Origin: Mesorhizobium loti R88b
Lineage (GTDB): Bacteria > Pseudomonadota > Alphaproteobacteria > Rhizobiales > Rhizobiaceae
NCBI RefSeq assembly: GCF_013170845.1
Contig: NZ_CP033367.1
Coordinates: 5,829,001 to 5,893,000, forward strand
Length of the DNA stretch: 64,000 nt
Reading direction: 5' to 3'
Shown in pieces: positions 18,634 through 28,508 of this stretch (the first letter of the stretch is position 1; each line of letters begins with the position of its first letter). A program made the position numbers and the translations under genes. The notes beneath the pieces are model-generated. The model ran no database searches. It saw only the letters and a program-made list of their open reading frames with translations, and was not told the origin of the DNA.

Positions 18634-19779
18634 TCAGATCGCCAGATGTGTCTCGGGATCGAAGAAATGGAGCTTGGTATCATCCAGGGCCAACCGGATT
18701 TCCGAACCGGAGCGAACTGTGCTGTCCGGTTCGAATCTCGCCACCGCATTCGACGTCAGGCCGAAATCCTGCACTGCGTCGGGGTCGCCGGAGTCCACCC
18801 GGACCCCATCGATGTTCAGATGGACGATATGTTCCGATCCGAGTTCTTCGATCGAGGTCACCTTTGCCGGTATCGTCTGATACTTGCGGCCGGATTCGAG
18901 GCTGCTGTCATAGAGATCCTCCGGTCGGATCCCGAACACGATTTTGCGCCCTGCATACGACCTCAAACCCGGCCTGCGCACGAAGGCTGCATCCTGCAGC
19001 CGGATGGCAAAGGCGCCGGACATCAGTTCGCCGCCCGTCATTGTCGCCTCGAAAAGGTTCATCGAGGGAGAACCGATAAAGCCAGCAACAAAGGCGTTCA
19101 CCGGCGATTCGTAGAGCCTCTTGGGCGTGTCGACCTGCTGCAGCACGCCGCCCTTCAGCACGGCGACTCTGTCCCCCATCGTCATCGCTTCGGTCTGATC
19201 GTGGGTCACGTATATGGTCGTCACGCCGAGCTGCTTTTGCAGGCGGGTGATTTCGGCGCGCATTTGCACGCGCAGTTTCGCGTCCAGATTGGAAAGGGGT
19301 TCGTCCATGAGAAAGGCTGCCGGCTCGCGCACCATGGCGCGGCCCATGGCAACCCTTTGACGCTGTCCGCCGGAAAGGTTCGCGGGTTTGCTGTCCAGCA
19401 AAGACGTCAGTTGAAGGGTCTTGGCGATCTCGTCGACGCGTTTCTTGCGCTCGGCCTTCGGCTTGCCTGCCAGCCGCATCGAAAAGGCGATGTTTTCGAA
19501 CACCGTCATATGCGGGTACAGCGCGTAGCTCTGGAAGACCATGGCGATGTCGCGGTCCTTGGGCGGCATATCGACGACGTCGACACCGCCGATCCGAAGG
19601 CTGCCGCTGGTGATGTCCTCCAATCCCGCGATCATCCGCAACGCGGTGGATTTGCCACAGCCGGACGGCCCGACGAGAATCAAAAACTCGCCGTCCTCGA
19701 CCGACAGGTTCAATTGGTCGATTGCGTGAAAATTGTTCCCGTATGTCTTGCAGATATTCTCAAGAACGACTTCTGCCAT
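18634..19779 (-). CDS. Sugar ABC transporter ATPase (UgpC/MalK-type)
   Basis: A 381-residue ATPase of the CUT1 type. Walker A is GPSGCGKST (about 37-45), the Q loop FQSYALYPHM, the signature LSGGQRQRVAMGRA, Walker B AAFLMDEPLSNLDA and the switch His in VTHDQTEA. The last 120 residues form the TOBE/regulatory domain found in MalK and UgpC. It energises the importer encoded just downstream. Such ATPases are often shared among several sugar importers. A clean GGGGGGAGGAAT ribosome site precedes ATG 19779, and a palindrome at 19833-19846 lies in the gap to the kinase gene upstream. Confidence 0.93.
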   Translation of the reverse strand: MAEVVLENICKTYGNNFHAIDQLNLSVEDGEFLILVGPSGCGKSTALRMIAGLEDITSGSLRIGGVDVVDMPPKDRDIAMVFQSYALYPHMTVFENIAFSMRLAGKPKAERKKRVDEIAKTLQLTSLLDSKPANLSGGQRQRVAMGRAMVREPAAFLMDEPLSNLDAKLRVQMRAEITRLQKQLGVTTIYVTHDQTEAMTMGDRVAVLKGGVLQQVDTPKRLYESPVNAFVAGFIGSPSMNLFEATMTGGELMSGAFAIRLQDAAFVRRPGLRSYAGRKIVFGIRPEDLYDSSLESGRKYQTIPAKVTSIEELGSEHIVHLNIDGVRVDSGDPDAVQDFGLTSNAVARFEPDSTVRSGSEIRLALDDTKLHFFDPETHLAI

Positions 19780-19832
19780 ATTCCTCCCCCCACAAGTTCA
19801 AGCCACTGATTTTGTTGTTTTTATTGACTCAC

Positions 19833-19846
19833 TTTCACCTGTGAAA
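19833..19846. promoter_or_regulatory. Palindrome upstream of the ABC ATPase gene (possible operator)
   Basis: TTTCAC-CT-GTGAAA, a perfect 6-bp inverted repeat with a 2-base spacer, in the 90-bp gap between the kinase stop and the ATPase start. The gap is AT-rich compared with its surroundings. A second promoter for the transport genes is possible; the binding factor is unknown. Confidence 0.45.
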
Positions 19847-19869
19847 ATGTTTCCTCGGATCGTTTCAGG

Positions 19870-20820
19870 CTATGTTCCGGTATCGAGTTGCGCATATCTG
19901 AGTTCGATTGCCGACGGCGCGTTCGCCGACGCCAGGAGTTCCGTGACCTGGTCGTGGGTCGGAAGCGCCTCGCGCCCGCCCCGCCCCGTTATCGAAAGCG
20001 CCGCCGCCGCGGCAGCGAATGCCGCCCGGCCCGCGGTGTCGGCACCGCGTGTCAATGCATAGGCATAGGCGCCATGAAAGCAGTCCCCGGCGCCGGTCGA
20101 GTCGACGACGACAACCCGGTGCGGAGGCAGGTGCCAGAGCCCTGTCTCGTCGCGTCCACGATAGAAGACGCCCCTGCCGCCATCCGTCAGAACCACGGCG
20201 GACCGCGACGGCAACCACAATGCATCGAGTATTTCGGCGGGCGATCGGCAACCCGTGGCAGTCCGCGCAAAGCCGAGCGGAAGAATGAGATGGTCGCAGA
20301 GCGCGACCAGCCGCTCCGTGGCTGGGCCGCTGCTCCATTCGACATCGCCAAGGATCGCAAGGCCGAGATCGCGAGCCCGCGCCACGACATCCAGCGACCC
20401 AATCCCGTAACTATCGACGATCAGGACGGCCGCACGGCTGAGGACCTCGTCCGGAAAGTCCGGCGCGGTGCCCAGCATCGCTTCGTCGTCATACGCGATG
20501 AACCGTTCCCCATCCGAACCGACGGTGATCCGCGAGCGCACCGGGCGCGCGTGCGGGTGGCGCGGCGCGAACGCGGTTTCAACGCCGCTCGCAACGAGAT
20601 CGCACAACACGTCGTCGTCGGCGGCGCTGCCCAGCCATCCGACGAACCCGGCGCTTCCGCCGAGCCGCGCGACGGCGGCAAGCGCCGTCGCGACATTTCC
20701 CCCGAAAGCTCGGGCACTTTGCAGAACCTTCCCCTTACCGGCCGACAAGGGCTGATCGACATAGACGATGTCGTCGATCGCAATAGCTCCGAAGCCGAGG
20801 ATTGAAGGGACGGTGGGCAT
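19870..20820 (-). CDS. PfkB-family sugar kinase
   Basis: A 316-residue ribokinase-fold kinase. The N-terminal signature GKGKVLQSARAFGGNVATALAAVARLG binds the sugar; the C-terminal signature DSTGAGDCFHGAYA (near residue 240) holds the anion hole and catalytic Asp. PfkB kinases phosphorylate ribose, fructose, tagatose-6-phosphate, sulfofructose, 2-keto-3-deoxygluconate and others. It lies three bases from the class I aldolase gene, so its product is probably a ketose (bis)phosphate that the aldolase cleaves. The pair kinase plus DhnA-type aldolase occurs in tagatose and sulfofructose routes, among others; neither can be assigned here. Confidence 0.88.
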   Translation of the reverse strand: MPTVPSILGFGAIAIDDIVYVDQPLSAGKGKVLQSARAFGGNVATALAAVARLGGSAGFVGWLGSAADDDVLCDLVASGVETAFAPRHPHARPVRSRITVGSDGERFIAYDDEAMLGTAPDFPDEVLSRAAVLIVDSYGIGSLDVVARARDLGLAILGDVEWSSGPATERLVALCDHLILPLGFARTATGCRSPAEILDALWLPSRSAVVLTDGGRGVFYRGRDETGLWHLPPHRVVVVDSTGAGDCFHGAYAYALTRGADTAGRAAFAAAAAALSITGRGGREALPTHDQVTELLASANAPSAIELRYAQLDTGT

Positions 20821-20823
20821 CGG

Positions 20824-21624
20824 TCAGGCACCCGCTCTCGCCAGGGCGTCTTGTGCCGAAAGGCCGTCATGGATGACGCCCCGAAAGGCAATCGCCGCCT
20901 TTTCCGGATCGCCATGCCCCCAGAGATTGCGGCCCACCACGGCACCGCGCGCGCCGGCACGGATGGCGTCCGCCGTCTGCTGAAGGGCGCCGAGCAGCGT
21001 GTCGGTCTTCGGACCACCGGCGATCACGACCGGCACCGGGCAGGTCCGAACGGTCTCCCGGAACGACTCGAAATCGCCTGTGTAACCGATCTTGATCACG
21101 TCGACGCCGGACTCGTAGCCGATGCGTGCCGCATAGGCGATCTCATCGGGGGTGAAGACGATTTTTGCTCCGTCGGTAAAATCGCGAGGGTAGATATGCG
21201 CCACCACCGGCATGCCGTAACGGGCTGCAGCATTCACCGAATCGGTCAGCCAGCGTATGTATTTGCCCTCGGTCGCGCCGCGCACTGGAATGGCCACGGC
21301 CAACGCATCGGCGCCAGCGCGCACCGCATCCTCGGGCGTTGCAATCAGTTCACTGATGCGATCGTCCGGGGTGAAGCAGCCGGCCTGGATCACCAGGGCA
21401 GCCTTGCCCGCATATTGCGGCCACAGATGGCGAGCGGTGCCAGGCTGGATGCTGACGTAGTCGGGTTTGCCCACCATGACGCGTGCAAGCGCGCCGGGCA
21501 GGTCGGCAAGACCGCCTTTGCGCACGTCGCCATAGCCGACAAAGTGGTCGACGGCGCCGCCAAAAAGATTTCCCGATGGATGTGAGAAGAGGCGCGCCAA
21601 GCGCACCTTGGTTCCGAGGCTCAT
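20824..21624 (-). CDS. Class I (DhnA/LsrF-type) aldolase
   Basis: A 266-residue Schiff-base aldolase of the DeoC/FbaB/LsrF superfamily. The catalytic lysine is in GVDVIKIGYTGD (near residue 165), followed by the phosphate-binding strands PVVIAGGPKTD and GARGAVVGRNLWGH. Substrates in the family include fructose-1,6-bisphosphate, tagatose-1,6-bisphosphate, sulfofructose-1-phosphate and phospho-AI-2. I chose ATG 21624; a TTG six codons upstream is also in frame. It is the first gene of the leftward sugar run and divergent from the DeoR regulator, so its promoter lies among the TTTCGAA repeats at 21674-21720. Confidence 0.87.
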   Translation of the reverse strand: MSLGTKVRLARLFSHPSGNLFGGAVDHFVGYGDVRKGGLADLPGALARVMVGKPDYVSIQPGTARHLWPQYAGKAALVIQAGCFTPDDRISELIATPEDAVRAGADALAVAIPVRGATEGKYIRWLTDSVNAAARYGMPVVAHIYPRDFTDGAKIVFTPDEIAYAARIGYESGVDVIKIGYTGDFESFRETVRTCPVPVVIAGGPKTDTLLGALQQTADAIRAGARGAVVGRNLWGHGDPEKAAIAFRGVIHDGLSAQDALARAGA

Positions 21625-21673
21625 GAGTCCAAAACTCTCCAATTGATTGACTTCAAAATCTCGGACCCAGTGT

Positions 21674-21720
21674 TTTCGAAAGAAATAATAAATGCAATCT
21701 TTCGAAATCTTTCGAATTCG
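21674..21720. promoter_or_regulatory. TTTCGAA repeat cluster, probable DeoR-family operator
   Basis: Three copies of a TTTCGAA core stand in the AT-rich divergent region: TTTCGAAA at 21674-21681, CTTTCGAAA at 21699-21707 and CTTTCGAAT at 21709-21717. The last two are direct repeats ten bases apart, that is on one face of the helix. TTTCG-type repeats are common operators of DeoR-family regulators. The cluster is placed to control both the aldolase-led operon and the regulator itself. Confidence 0.7.
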
Positions 21721-21786
21721 CTTATTTTTGGTAGAGTGAACCGAGGCCAGGGCGATCGCTTGGCGGATGGAGGCAAGGACAGGGCA

Positions 21787-22548
21787 ATGTTGTCAGAGCA
21801 GAGACGCCAATCGATCCTGGGTGAAGTGCAACGCAGCGGACAGGTTCGCATCAAGGAGCTGTCAGACGATTTTGGCGTGTCGGAAGTCACGGTGCGCTCC
21901 GACCTCGAGATACTCGACCGCAAGGGACTGCTGACCAAGACCCGTGGAGGGGCGGTGACCCGGACCACGGATTCGACCACGGCCGCGTTTGCCCGGCGGA
22001 TGCAAACGAACCTCGATGCAAAGAAACGCATCGCCCAGGCAGCGGTAGAACTGTTCGAGGACAACCAATCGGTCATCTTCGACGGCGGCTCGACATTGAT
22101 GCAGGTTGCCATGCTGTTACCGCCGCTCAGCAATGTCGTGGTCGCGGCCACGGCGATGAATATCGTGCAGCATCTGATGCATCGGCCCGGGCTCGACGTT
22201 CACATGATCGGTGGCCGGGTCTATCCAGACACGGTGAGCACGCTGATCACCGATGCCGACACGGCTCTCGGCGGCTTGGTGGCGCATCAGGTCTTTGTTG
22301 GAGCTCATGCGATTGACTCGTCACTGGATGTGGTCGACGTGAACGAAGACATGGCGCGAACGAAACGAAACCTCGTGCGCATGGCCCGGCGCGTTGTCCT
22401 CCTTGCGGATTCGAGCAAATGGGGCGTCAGCGGAACTTCCAAGGCATTTTCACTGTCGAGCGTCGATGTTGTGATCACCGACGATGGCCTGTCCGACCCG
22501 ATACGCAGCCAGCTTGATAGGACCGGGGCCAAGGTCATTTATGCCTGA
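21787..22548 (+). CDS. DeoR-family transcriptional regulator
   Basis: A 253-residue regulator. Residues 1-60 are the DeoR winged helix-turn-helix (SEQRRQSILGEVQRSGQVRIKELSDDFGVSEVTVRSDLEIL), then the linker TRGGAV. The C-terminal sensor domain resembles ribose-5-phosphate isomerase, with IFDGGSTLMQVA and VVAATAMN. Such proteins are mostly repressors released by a phosphorylated sugar. I chose ATG 21787; the frame is open upstream but that part is AT-rich operator DNA. It diverges from the aldolase gene and presumably controls the whole 10029-21624 run. A terminator follows at 22610-22630. Confidence 0.9.
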   Translation: MLSEQRRQSILGEVQRSGQVRIKELSDDFGVSEVTVRSDLEILDRKGLLTKTRGGAVTRTTDSTTAAFARRMQTNLDAKKRIAQAAVELFEDNQSVIFDGGSTLMQVAMLLPPLSNVVVAATAMNIVQHLMHRPGLDVHMIGGRVYPDTVSTLITDADTALGGLVAHQVFVGAHAIDSSLDVVDVNEDMARTKRNLVRMARRVVLLADSSKWGVSGTSKAFSLSSVDVVITDDGLSDPIRSQLDRTGAKVIYA

Positions 22549-22609
22549 CCCGTCTCGGTCCCTGCCCGCGACGGAAACATCCAATGCGCGCATGACCCAT
22601 GAGCTTAGG

Positions 22610-22630
22610 ACCGGCTGTCGGCCGGTTTTT
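22610..22630 (+). terminator. Intrinsic terminator after the DeoR gene
   Basis: ACCGGC (22610-22615), a five-base loop, GCCGGT (22621-22626), then TTTTT. Short but well formed, about 60 bases after the stop codon. Confidence 0.8.
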
Positions 22631-22708
22631 CATGTCTGCCATCTTCTCCTCCCAAGGCTGGCAGCCTCCCGAAGTCACGCCAGCGTTTTCGCATGTTCTA
22701 TAAAAATT

Positions 22709-22721
22709 TTACGCGCGTCAA
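22709..22721. promoter_or_regulatory. Candidate LacI-type operator upstream of the 22816 gene
   Basis: TTACGCGCGTCAA stands in AT-rich DNA about 95 bases before the dehydrogenase ATG. A near-identical 13-mer, TTGCGCGCGTCAA, occurs at 26096-26108 ahead of the LacI-family gene of the same locus. The shared, roughly palindromic CG-centred motif in both promoter regions is what a LacI regulator would bind. Confidence 0.6.
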
Positions 22722-22815
22722 TATTTAAAATGTTGTATAGCGTTTTCCCTGAATGATCCGTTGCCGGCGCGGCGGATCCGGCAGAGCATGACGAAGTTGG
22801 GAGGTACGGCCAAAA

Positions 22816-23964
22816 ATGCAGGGAAAATCAGAGGCGAAGCTCGGAATCGGCGTCATCGGATGCGGCAACATCTCAATGACCTACCTGCGCAATGCCGCGC
22901 TTTTCGGTGGAATTGAGCTGCGCGCCTGCGCCGATATTTCGTCCGAGATGGCGGCGCTTCGGGCAAAGGAATATGGCATCCGGGCGCTCGGCGTGGATGC
23001 GCTGCTCGCCGACCCCGAGATCGATCTCGTGCTCAACCTCACCATTCCAGCAGCGCATTTCGACATTTCGTTTTCTGCGCTTTCGGCGGGAAAACACGTC
23101 TTCACCGAGAAGCCGCTGGCCACATCAGCCAGCGACGGGCGTCGCCTGGTAGCCGAGGCGGCAAAGCGCGGCCTGCTGCTCGGCTCGGCGCCTGATACGT
23201 TCCTCGGTGCCGCCGGCCGCCGGGCGCGCCGCCTGATGGACGATGGCGCCATCGGCCGCCCGGTCACCGGCACCGCCTTCATGATGGGGCGCGGCATGGA
23301 GCACTGGCACCCAAACCCGCAATTCTACTACCAGCCGGGCGGCGGCCCGGTGTTCGACATGGGTCCCTACTATCTGACCATGCTGGTCAATCTGCTCGGC
23401 CCTGTCGCGCGCGTCATGGCAATGGCGACCAAGGGCCAGGAAGAACGCCTGATCACTGCCGAGGGGCCGTTCAAGAACACCACCTTCAAGGTCGGAACGC
23501 CGACCAACGTGCTATCGCTGCTCGAATTCCGCTCCGGCGCCACCGTCACCTTCGGCGCCTCGTGGGACGTCTTCAAGCATTCCAACCACCCGATCGAATT
23601 GCACGGCACGGAAGGCTCGCTGCGTCTGCCAGATCCCGACACGTTCGGCGGCACCGTCTCGCTGTCCGAACGCGGCGCCGGCTGGAAGGATTTCGCCAGC
23701 GAAGGCGAGCTCTATGGTGCCCGCAACTGGCCCTATGCCGCGCCCGATCGCGCCAATTATCGCATGCTCGGCGTCGCCGATCTGGTGCGCTCGCTGAAGA
23801 CTGGTGCAGCACCTCGCGCGTCCGGCAATCTGGCGCTGCATGTGCTGGAGATCATGGAAGCGATCCTGCGTTCGGGCGAAACGAAGAGCTCGGTCGCAAT
23901 TACGGGAGATGTCGTCCAGCCGGCGCTGCTGACCGAGGACGAAGCCAGCAGCCTGCTCGCCTAG
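22816..23964 (+). CDS. Gfo/Idh/MocA-family dehydrogenase
   Basis: A 382-residue NAD(P)-dependent oxidoreductase. The Rossmann segment GIGVIGCGNISMTYL binds the nucleotide, TEKPLATS carries the catalytic Lys near residue 99, and GGGPVFDMGPYYLTML supplies the active-site Asp/His-equivalent region near residue 180. A GGAGGT ribosome site precedes ATG 22816. It is followed 23 bases later by an esterase gene on the same strand, so the two form a small operon probably controlled by the convergent LacI protein. Substrate, likely a sugar or inositol derivative, cannot be read from the sequence. Confidence 0.87.
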   Translation: MQGKSEAKLGIGVIGCGNISMTYLRNAALFGGIELRACADISSEMAALRAKEYGIRALGVDALLADPEIDLVLNLTIPAAHFDISFSALSAGKHVFTEKPLATSASDGRRLVAEAAKRGLLLGSAPDTFLGAAGRRARRLMDDGAIGRPVTGTAFMMGRGMEHWHPNPQFYYQPGGGPVFDMGPYYLTMLVNLLGPVARVMAMATKGQEERLITAEGPFKNTTFKVGTPTNVLSLLEFRSGATVTFGASWDVFKHSNHPIELHGTEGSLRLPDPDTFGGTVSLSERGAGWKDFASEGELYGARNWPYAAPDRANYRMLGVADLVRSLKTGAAPRASGNLALHVLEIMEAILRSGETKSSVAITGDVVQPALLTEDEASSLLA

Positions 23965-23987
23965 ACGCAGTGACGCCGGAGATGAAA

Positions 23988-24938
23988 ATGACGCTCGATC
24001 GGGATGCGCTGCGCGTTCTCGAAGTCGGCCGGGCGGCCGGGGGCGTGCCGTTCGAGAACGGCAGCGTGGCGGCGGCACGGGCCGCCTACATCGCCTCGTT
24101 CCCGACACAGCAGGGCGAGCGCGAGCCGGTGGCAGAGACCTCGCAACAAGAGATCGACGGACCGAACGGCCCGGTCACGATCCGCATCCATCGCGGCATC
24201 GGCGCGCCGCGGAGCGGAGCGCGCGCCGTGCTCTATCTGCATGGCGGCGGCTGGGTCATCGGCAATCTCTCCTCGCATGACGAGATCTGCCGCTGGTTGG
24301 CCAATCTGGGCAATGCCGTTGTGGTCTGCCCCGATTATCGGCTGGCGCCGGAGTACAAGTTTCCGACAGGGTTCGAGGATTGCGCCGCGGCGCTCCGCTT
24401 CATGGCGGAAAATGCCGGCGAGCTCGACATCGACCCGGCCCGTATTGCCGTCGCAGGCGACAGCGCCGGTGGCAACCTGGCTGCCGTCCTGGCATTACTC
24501 TCCCGCGACGGGCTAGCGCCGCCGCTTGCCGCCCAGATCCTGATCTATCCCAACACAGATGCCCGCCAGACGGCGGACAGCTACCTGCGTTTCGCCGATG
24601 GCTTCGGGCTCACCGCCACCACCATGGCCTGGTTCCGCAACCATTATGTGCGAACGCCGGACGACATCACGGATTGGAGGGTATCGCCACTGCTGGCATC
24701 AACGCTTGCCGGTGCTGCACCTGCGTTTGTCACGATCGCCGGCCACGACATCCTTGCCGATGAAGGCACGGCCTATGCTGAGCGCCTACGGGCCGAAGGC
24801 GTGCCGCTGGTGCTGCGGCACTGGCCGGGCCAGATCCACGGCTTCGTCTCGATGGGCCGTCACATACCGGCCGCGCGGCAAGTGGTGAGCGAAGCGGCGG
24901 CCTGGCTCAAACAGCAGACGCCCGCTCAGGCCGACTGA
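23988..24938 (+). CDS. Alpha/beta-hydrolase, hormone-sensitive-lipase type esterase
   Basis: A 316-residue esterase of family IV (HSL/acetyl-esterase type). It has the oxyanion motif HGGGW (YLHGGGWVIGN, near residue 83), the nucleophile box GDSAGGN (near residue 158), a catalytic Asp in AGHDILADEG and His in QIHGF. No signal peptide is seen, so it is cytosolic. Start: GGAG at 23978-23981 favours ATG 23988; ATG 23982 is the alternative. Coupled with a sugar-type dehydrogenase, it could deacylate the imported substrate. Its end overlaps the convergent LacI gene by 13 bases. Confidence 0.86.
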   Translation: MTLDRDALRVLEVGRAAGGVPFENGSVAAARAAYIASFPTQQGEREPVAETSQQEIDGPNGPVTIRIHRGIGAPRSGARAVLYLHGGGWVIGNLSSHDEICRWLANLGNAVVVCPDYRLAPEYKFPTGFEDCAAALRFMAENAGELDIDPARIAVAGDSAGGNLAAVLALLSRDGLAPPLAAQILIYPNTDARQTADSYLRFADGFGLTATTMAWFRNHYVRTPDDITDWRVSPLLASTLAGAAPAFVTIAGHDILADEGTAYAERLRAEGVPLVLRHWPGQIHGFVSMGRHIPAARQVVSEAAAWLKQQTPAQAD

Positions 24939-25960
24939 CGCATCACCAGCGTGGCGCCGAGCTTGACGTTGCGCGCCAGACCCTGGCCGGGCGGGTCGGT
25001 CTCATCAAGCAAGGCCAGCAACATCTCGACGCTGCGGCCGGCCATGGCGGCGAAATCCTGCGCCATGGTGGTCAGCGCCGGGCAGGTGTAGCGGCTCAGC
25101 GGATGATCGTCATGGGCGGCGACACGGAAGTCGCAATCGGCTCGGCGGCCGATCTTCAGCCCGCGCGAAAAAGCCGCCGCCATGACGCCGAAGGCGAGAC
25201 GGTCATTGGCGCACAGCAATGTGCGGGCCGGAAGGCCGCCTTTTTCCAGCGCCCTCTCCATCCATTCATGGCCGATGCGCTCAAAATCCCAGTTGTAGCC
25301 GCCCGCCGCTTCGAGAACGACAGGTTCCAGGCCGGCGGCTCGCATCGTCTCGATATAGCTCTGCAAGCGTTCGCCCGAATTGTGGTTGACGTGCGGAATG
25401 TCGACATAGACCGGCGGCTCGCCCGAACGGCAGAGATAGTCGACGATGGTGGATGTGCTCTGGTGGTTGTCGTTGCCGACGAAAGGCGTGTCGCCTTCGA
25501 TGTAGGTGTCGAAATAGACGATCGGAATCTCTTCGCTCATACGCTCGAAGACGCCGGGTTCGGAGACCGATCCCAGCGGAGCGACGATGGCGCCAGCGAC
25601 TTTCAGCGACATCAGCGTCCTGACCGATTCCGCCTCCAGCTTCGGCGAACCGTGCGAGGAGATGACGATCGGCCAGAATCCCTCGTCGCGGCAGCGCAGT
25701 TCGATACGGCTGACCATTTCGGCATAGAACGGATCGGTGAGCGCCGGCACGACGATGCCGACATTGCGGGTGCGCTTGCGGTTGAGATTACGCGCGAAAA
25801 CGTTGGGCTGATAGTCCGAGGATCGCAGTGCCGCCTCGATGCGCGCCCGCGTCGCCGGCTTCACGCTGGCCGGATCGTCGAAATACTTCGACAGGGTCGG
25901 ACGTGACACGCCGGACGCCCTGGCGAAATCATCCATCGTGCGGTGGGTTTTCTCCGCCAT
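24926..25960 (-). CDS. LacI-family transcriptional regulator
   Basis: A 344-residue regulator. The N-terminal helix-turn-helix is TMDDFARASGVSRPTLSKYFDDP with the hinge helix region QPNVFARNLNRKRTRNVGIVVP; the rest is a periplasmic-binding-protein-like sensor domain (LCANDRLAFGVMAA near the dimer interface). The hinge lacks the usual HLARSL wording and begins YQPNVFARNL. I chose ATG 25960; the frame is open for 29 codons more, in AT-richer promoter DNA. It converges on the dehydrogenase/esterase pair. Motifs shared between its own promoter and theirs suggest auto- and local regulation. Confidence 0.9.
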   Translation of the reverse strand: MAEKTHRTMDDFARASGVSRPTLSKYFDDPASVKPATRARIEAALRSSDYQPNVFARNLNRKRTRNVGIVVPALTDPFYAEMVSRIELRCRDEGFWPIVISSHGSPKLEAESVRTLMSLKVAGAIVAPLGSVSEPGVFERMSEEIPIVYFDTYIEGDTPFVGNDNHQSTSTIVDYLCRSGEPPVYVDIPHVNHNSGERLQSYIETMRAAGLEPVVLEAAGGYNWDFERIGHEWMERALEKGGLPARTLLCANDRLAFGVMAAAFSRGLKIGRRADCDFRVAAHDDHPLSRYTCPALTTMAQDFAAMAGRSVEMLLALLDETDPPGQGLARNVKLGATLVMRQSA

Positions 25961-26095
25961 CGATATTTCAGGCCCCTTTGCCCTCGCCGCCAGCCTTCCA
26001 GCCAGAATCAGTCTTGCGACCGATGCCGAGAGGCAGCATTGCTTCACCGAATTTGTTCAGTCAAATTTCAGCGTTTCCAGTACAACGCAAAAGAG

Positions 26096-26108
26096 TTGCG
26101 CGCGTCAA
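26096..26108. promoter_or_regulatory. Candidate LacI-type operator in the LacI gene promoter
   Basis: TTGCGCGCGTCAA, one base different from the motif at 22709-22721. It overlaps a wider inverted repeat (CGTCAA 26103-26108, TTGACG 26117-26122). It lies about 135 bases upstream of the regulator start and fits autoregulation. Confidence 0.55.
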
Positions 26109-26184
26109 ATTATTTATTGACGCCCTGAAACCGCACGTGGACGGCAAAACGGATTCGATGCTCTGCTACGCCGCGACCCCGAAA

Positions 26185-26208
26185 GCGCCAGCCAGGCCAT
26201 GCTGGCGC
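26185..26208 (-). terminator. Hairpin downstream of pobA, probable terminator
   Basis: GCGCCAGC (26185-26192) pairs perfectly with GCTGGCGC (26201-26208) with an 8-base loop. On the minus strand the stem is followed by a short TTTC, so termination may be partial. It lies about 57 bases after the pobA stop. Confidence 0.55.
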
Positions 26209-26264
26209 ATCTGAGGACGGTCGAGCGTAACCTGCTCGGGCGGTAAATCCGCATACCGCGCCGG

Positions 26265-28489
<2,225 letters not shown>

Positions 28490-28508
28490 GTCCTGCTCCT
28501 CCTGACCA

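Larger units (their letters stand above)
25961..26264. other. 304-bp gap: LacI promoter region and end of the pca-pobA transcript
   Basis: No convincing gene. It holds the LacI-gene promoter with the candidate operator at 26096-26108, an inverted repeat CGTCAA/TTGACG at 26103-26122, AT-rich DNA around 26050-26125, and a hairpin at 26185-26208 that probably ends the leftward aromatic operon. Small open frames here are uncharacteristic of coding DNA. Confidence 0.7.

Noticed and set aside
17104..19809. A 901-codon open frame on the plus strand opposite the binding-protein and ATPase genes
   Set aside because: It lies antisense to two genes with clear family motifs, its translation is rich in His, Arg and Gly without domain pattern, and it is a frame effect of high GC at third positions.
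10029..22548. Reading the sugar run as a sulfoquinovose pathway because of the PfkB kinase and LsrF-type aldolase
   Set aside because: No sulfoquinovosidase, sulfolactaldehyde reductase or sulfonate exporter is recognisable, so the match rests on two broad families only.
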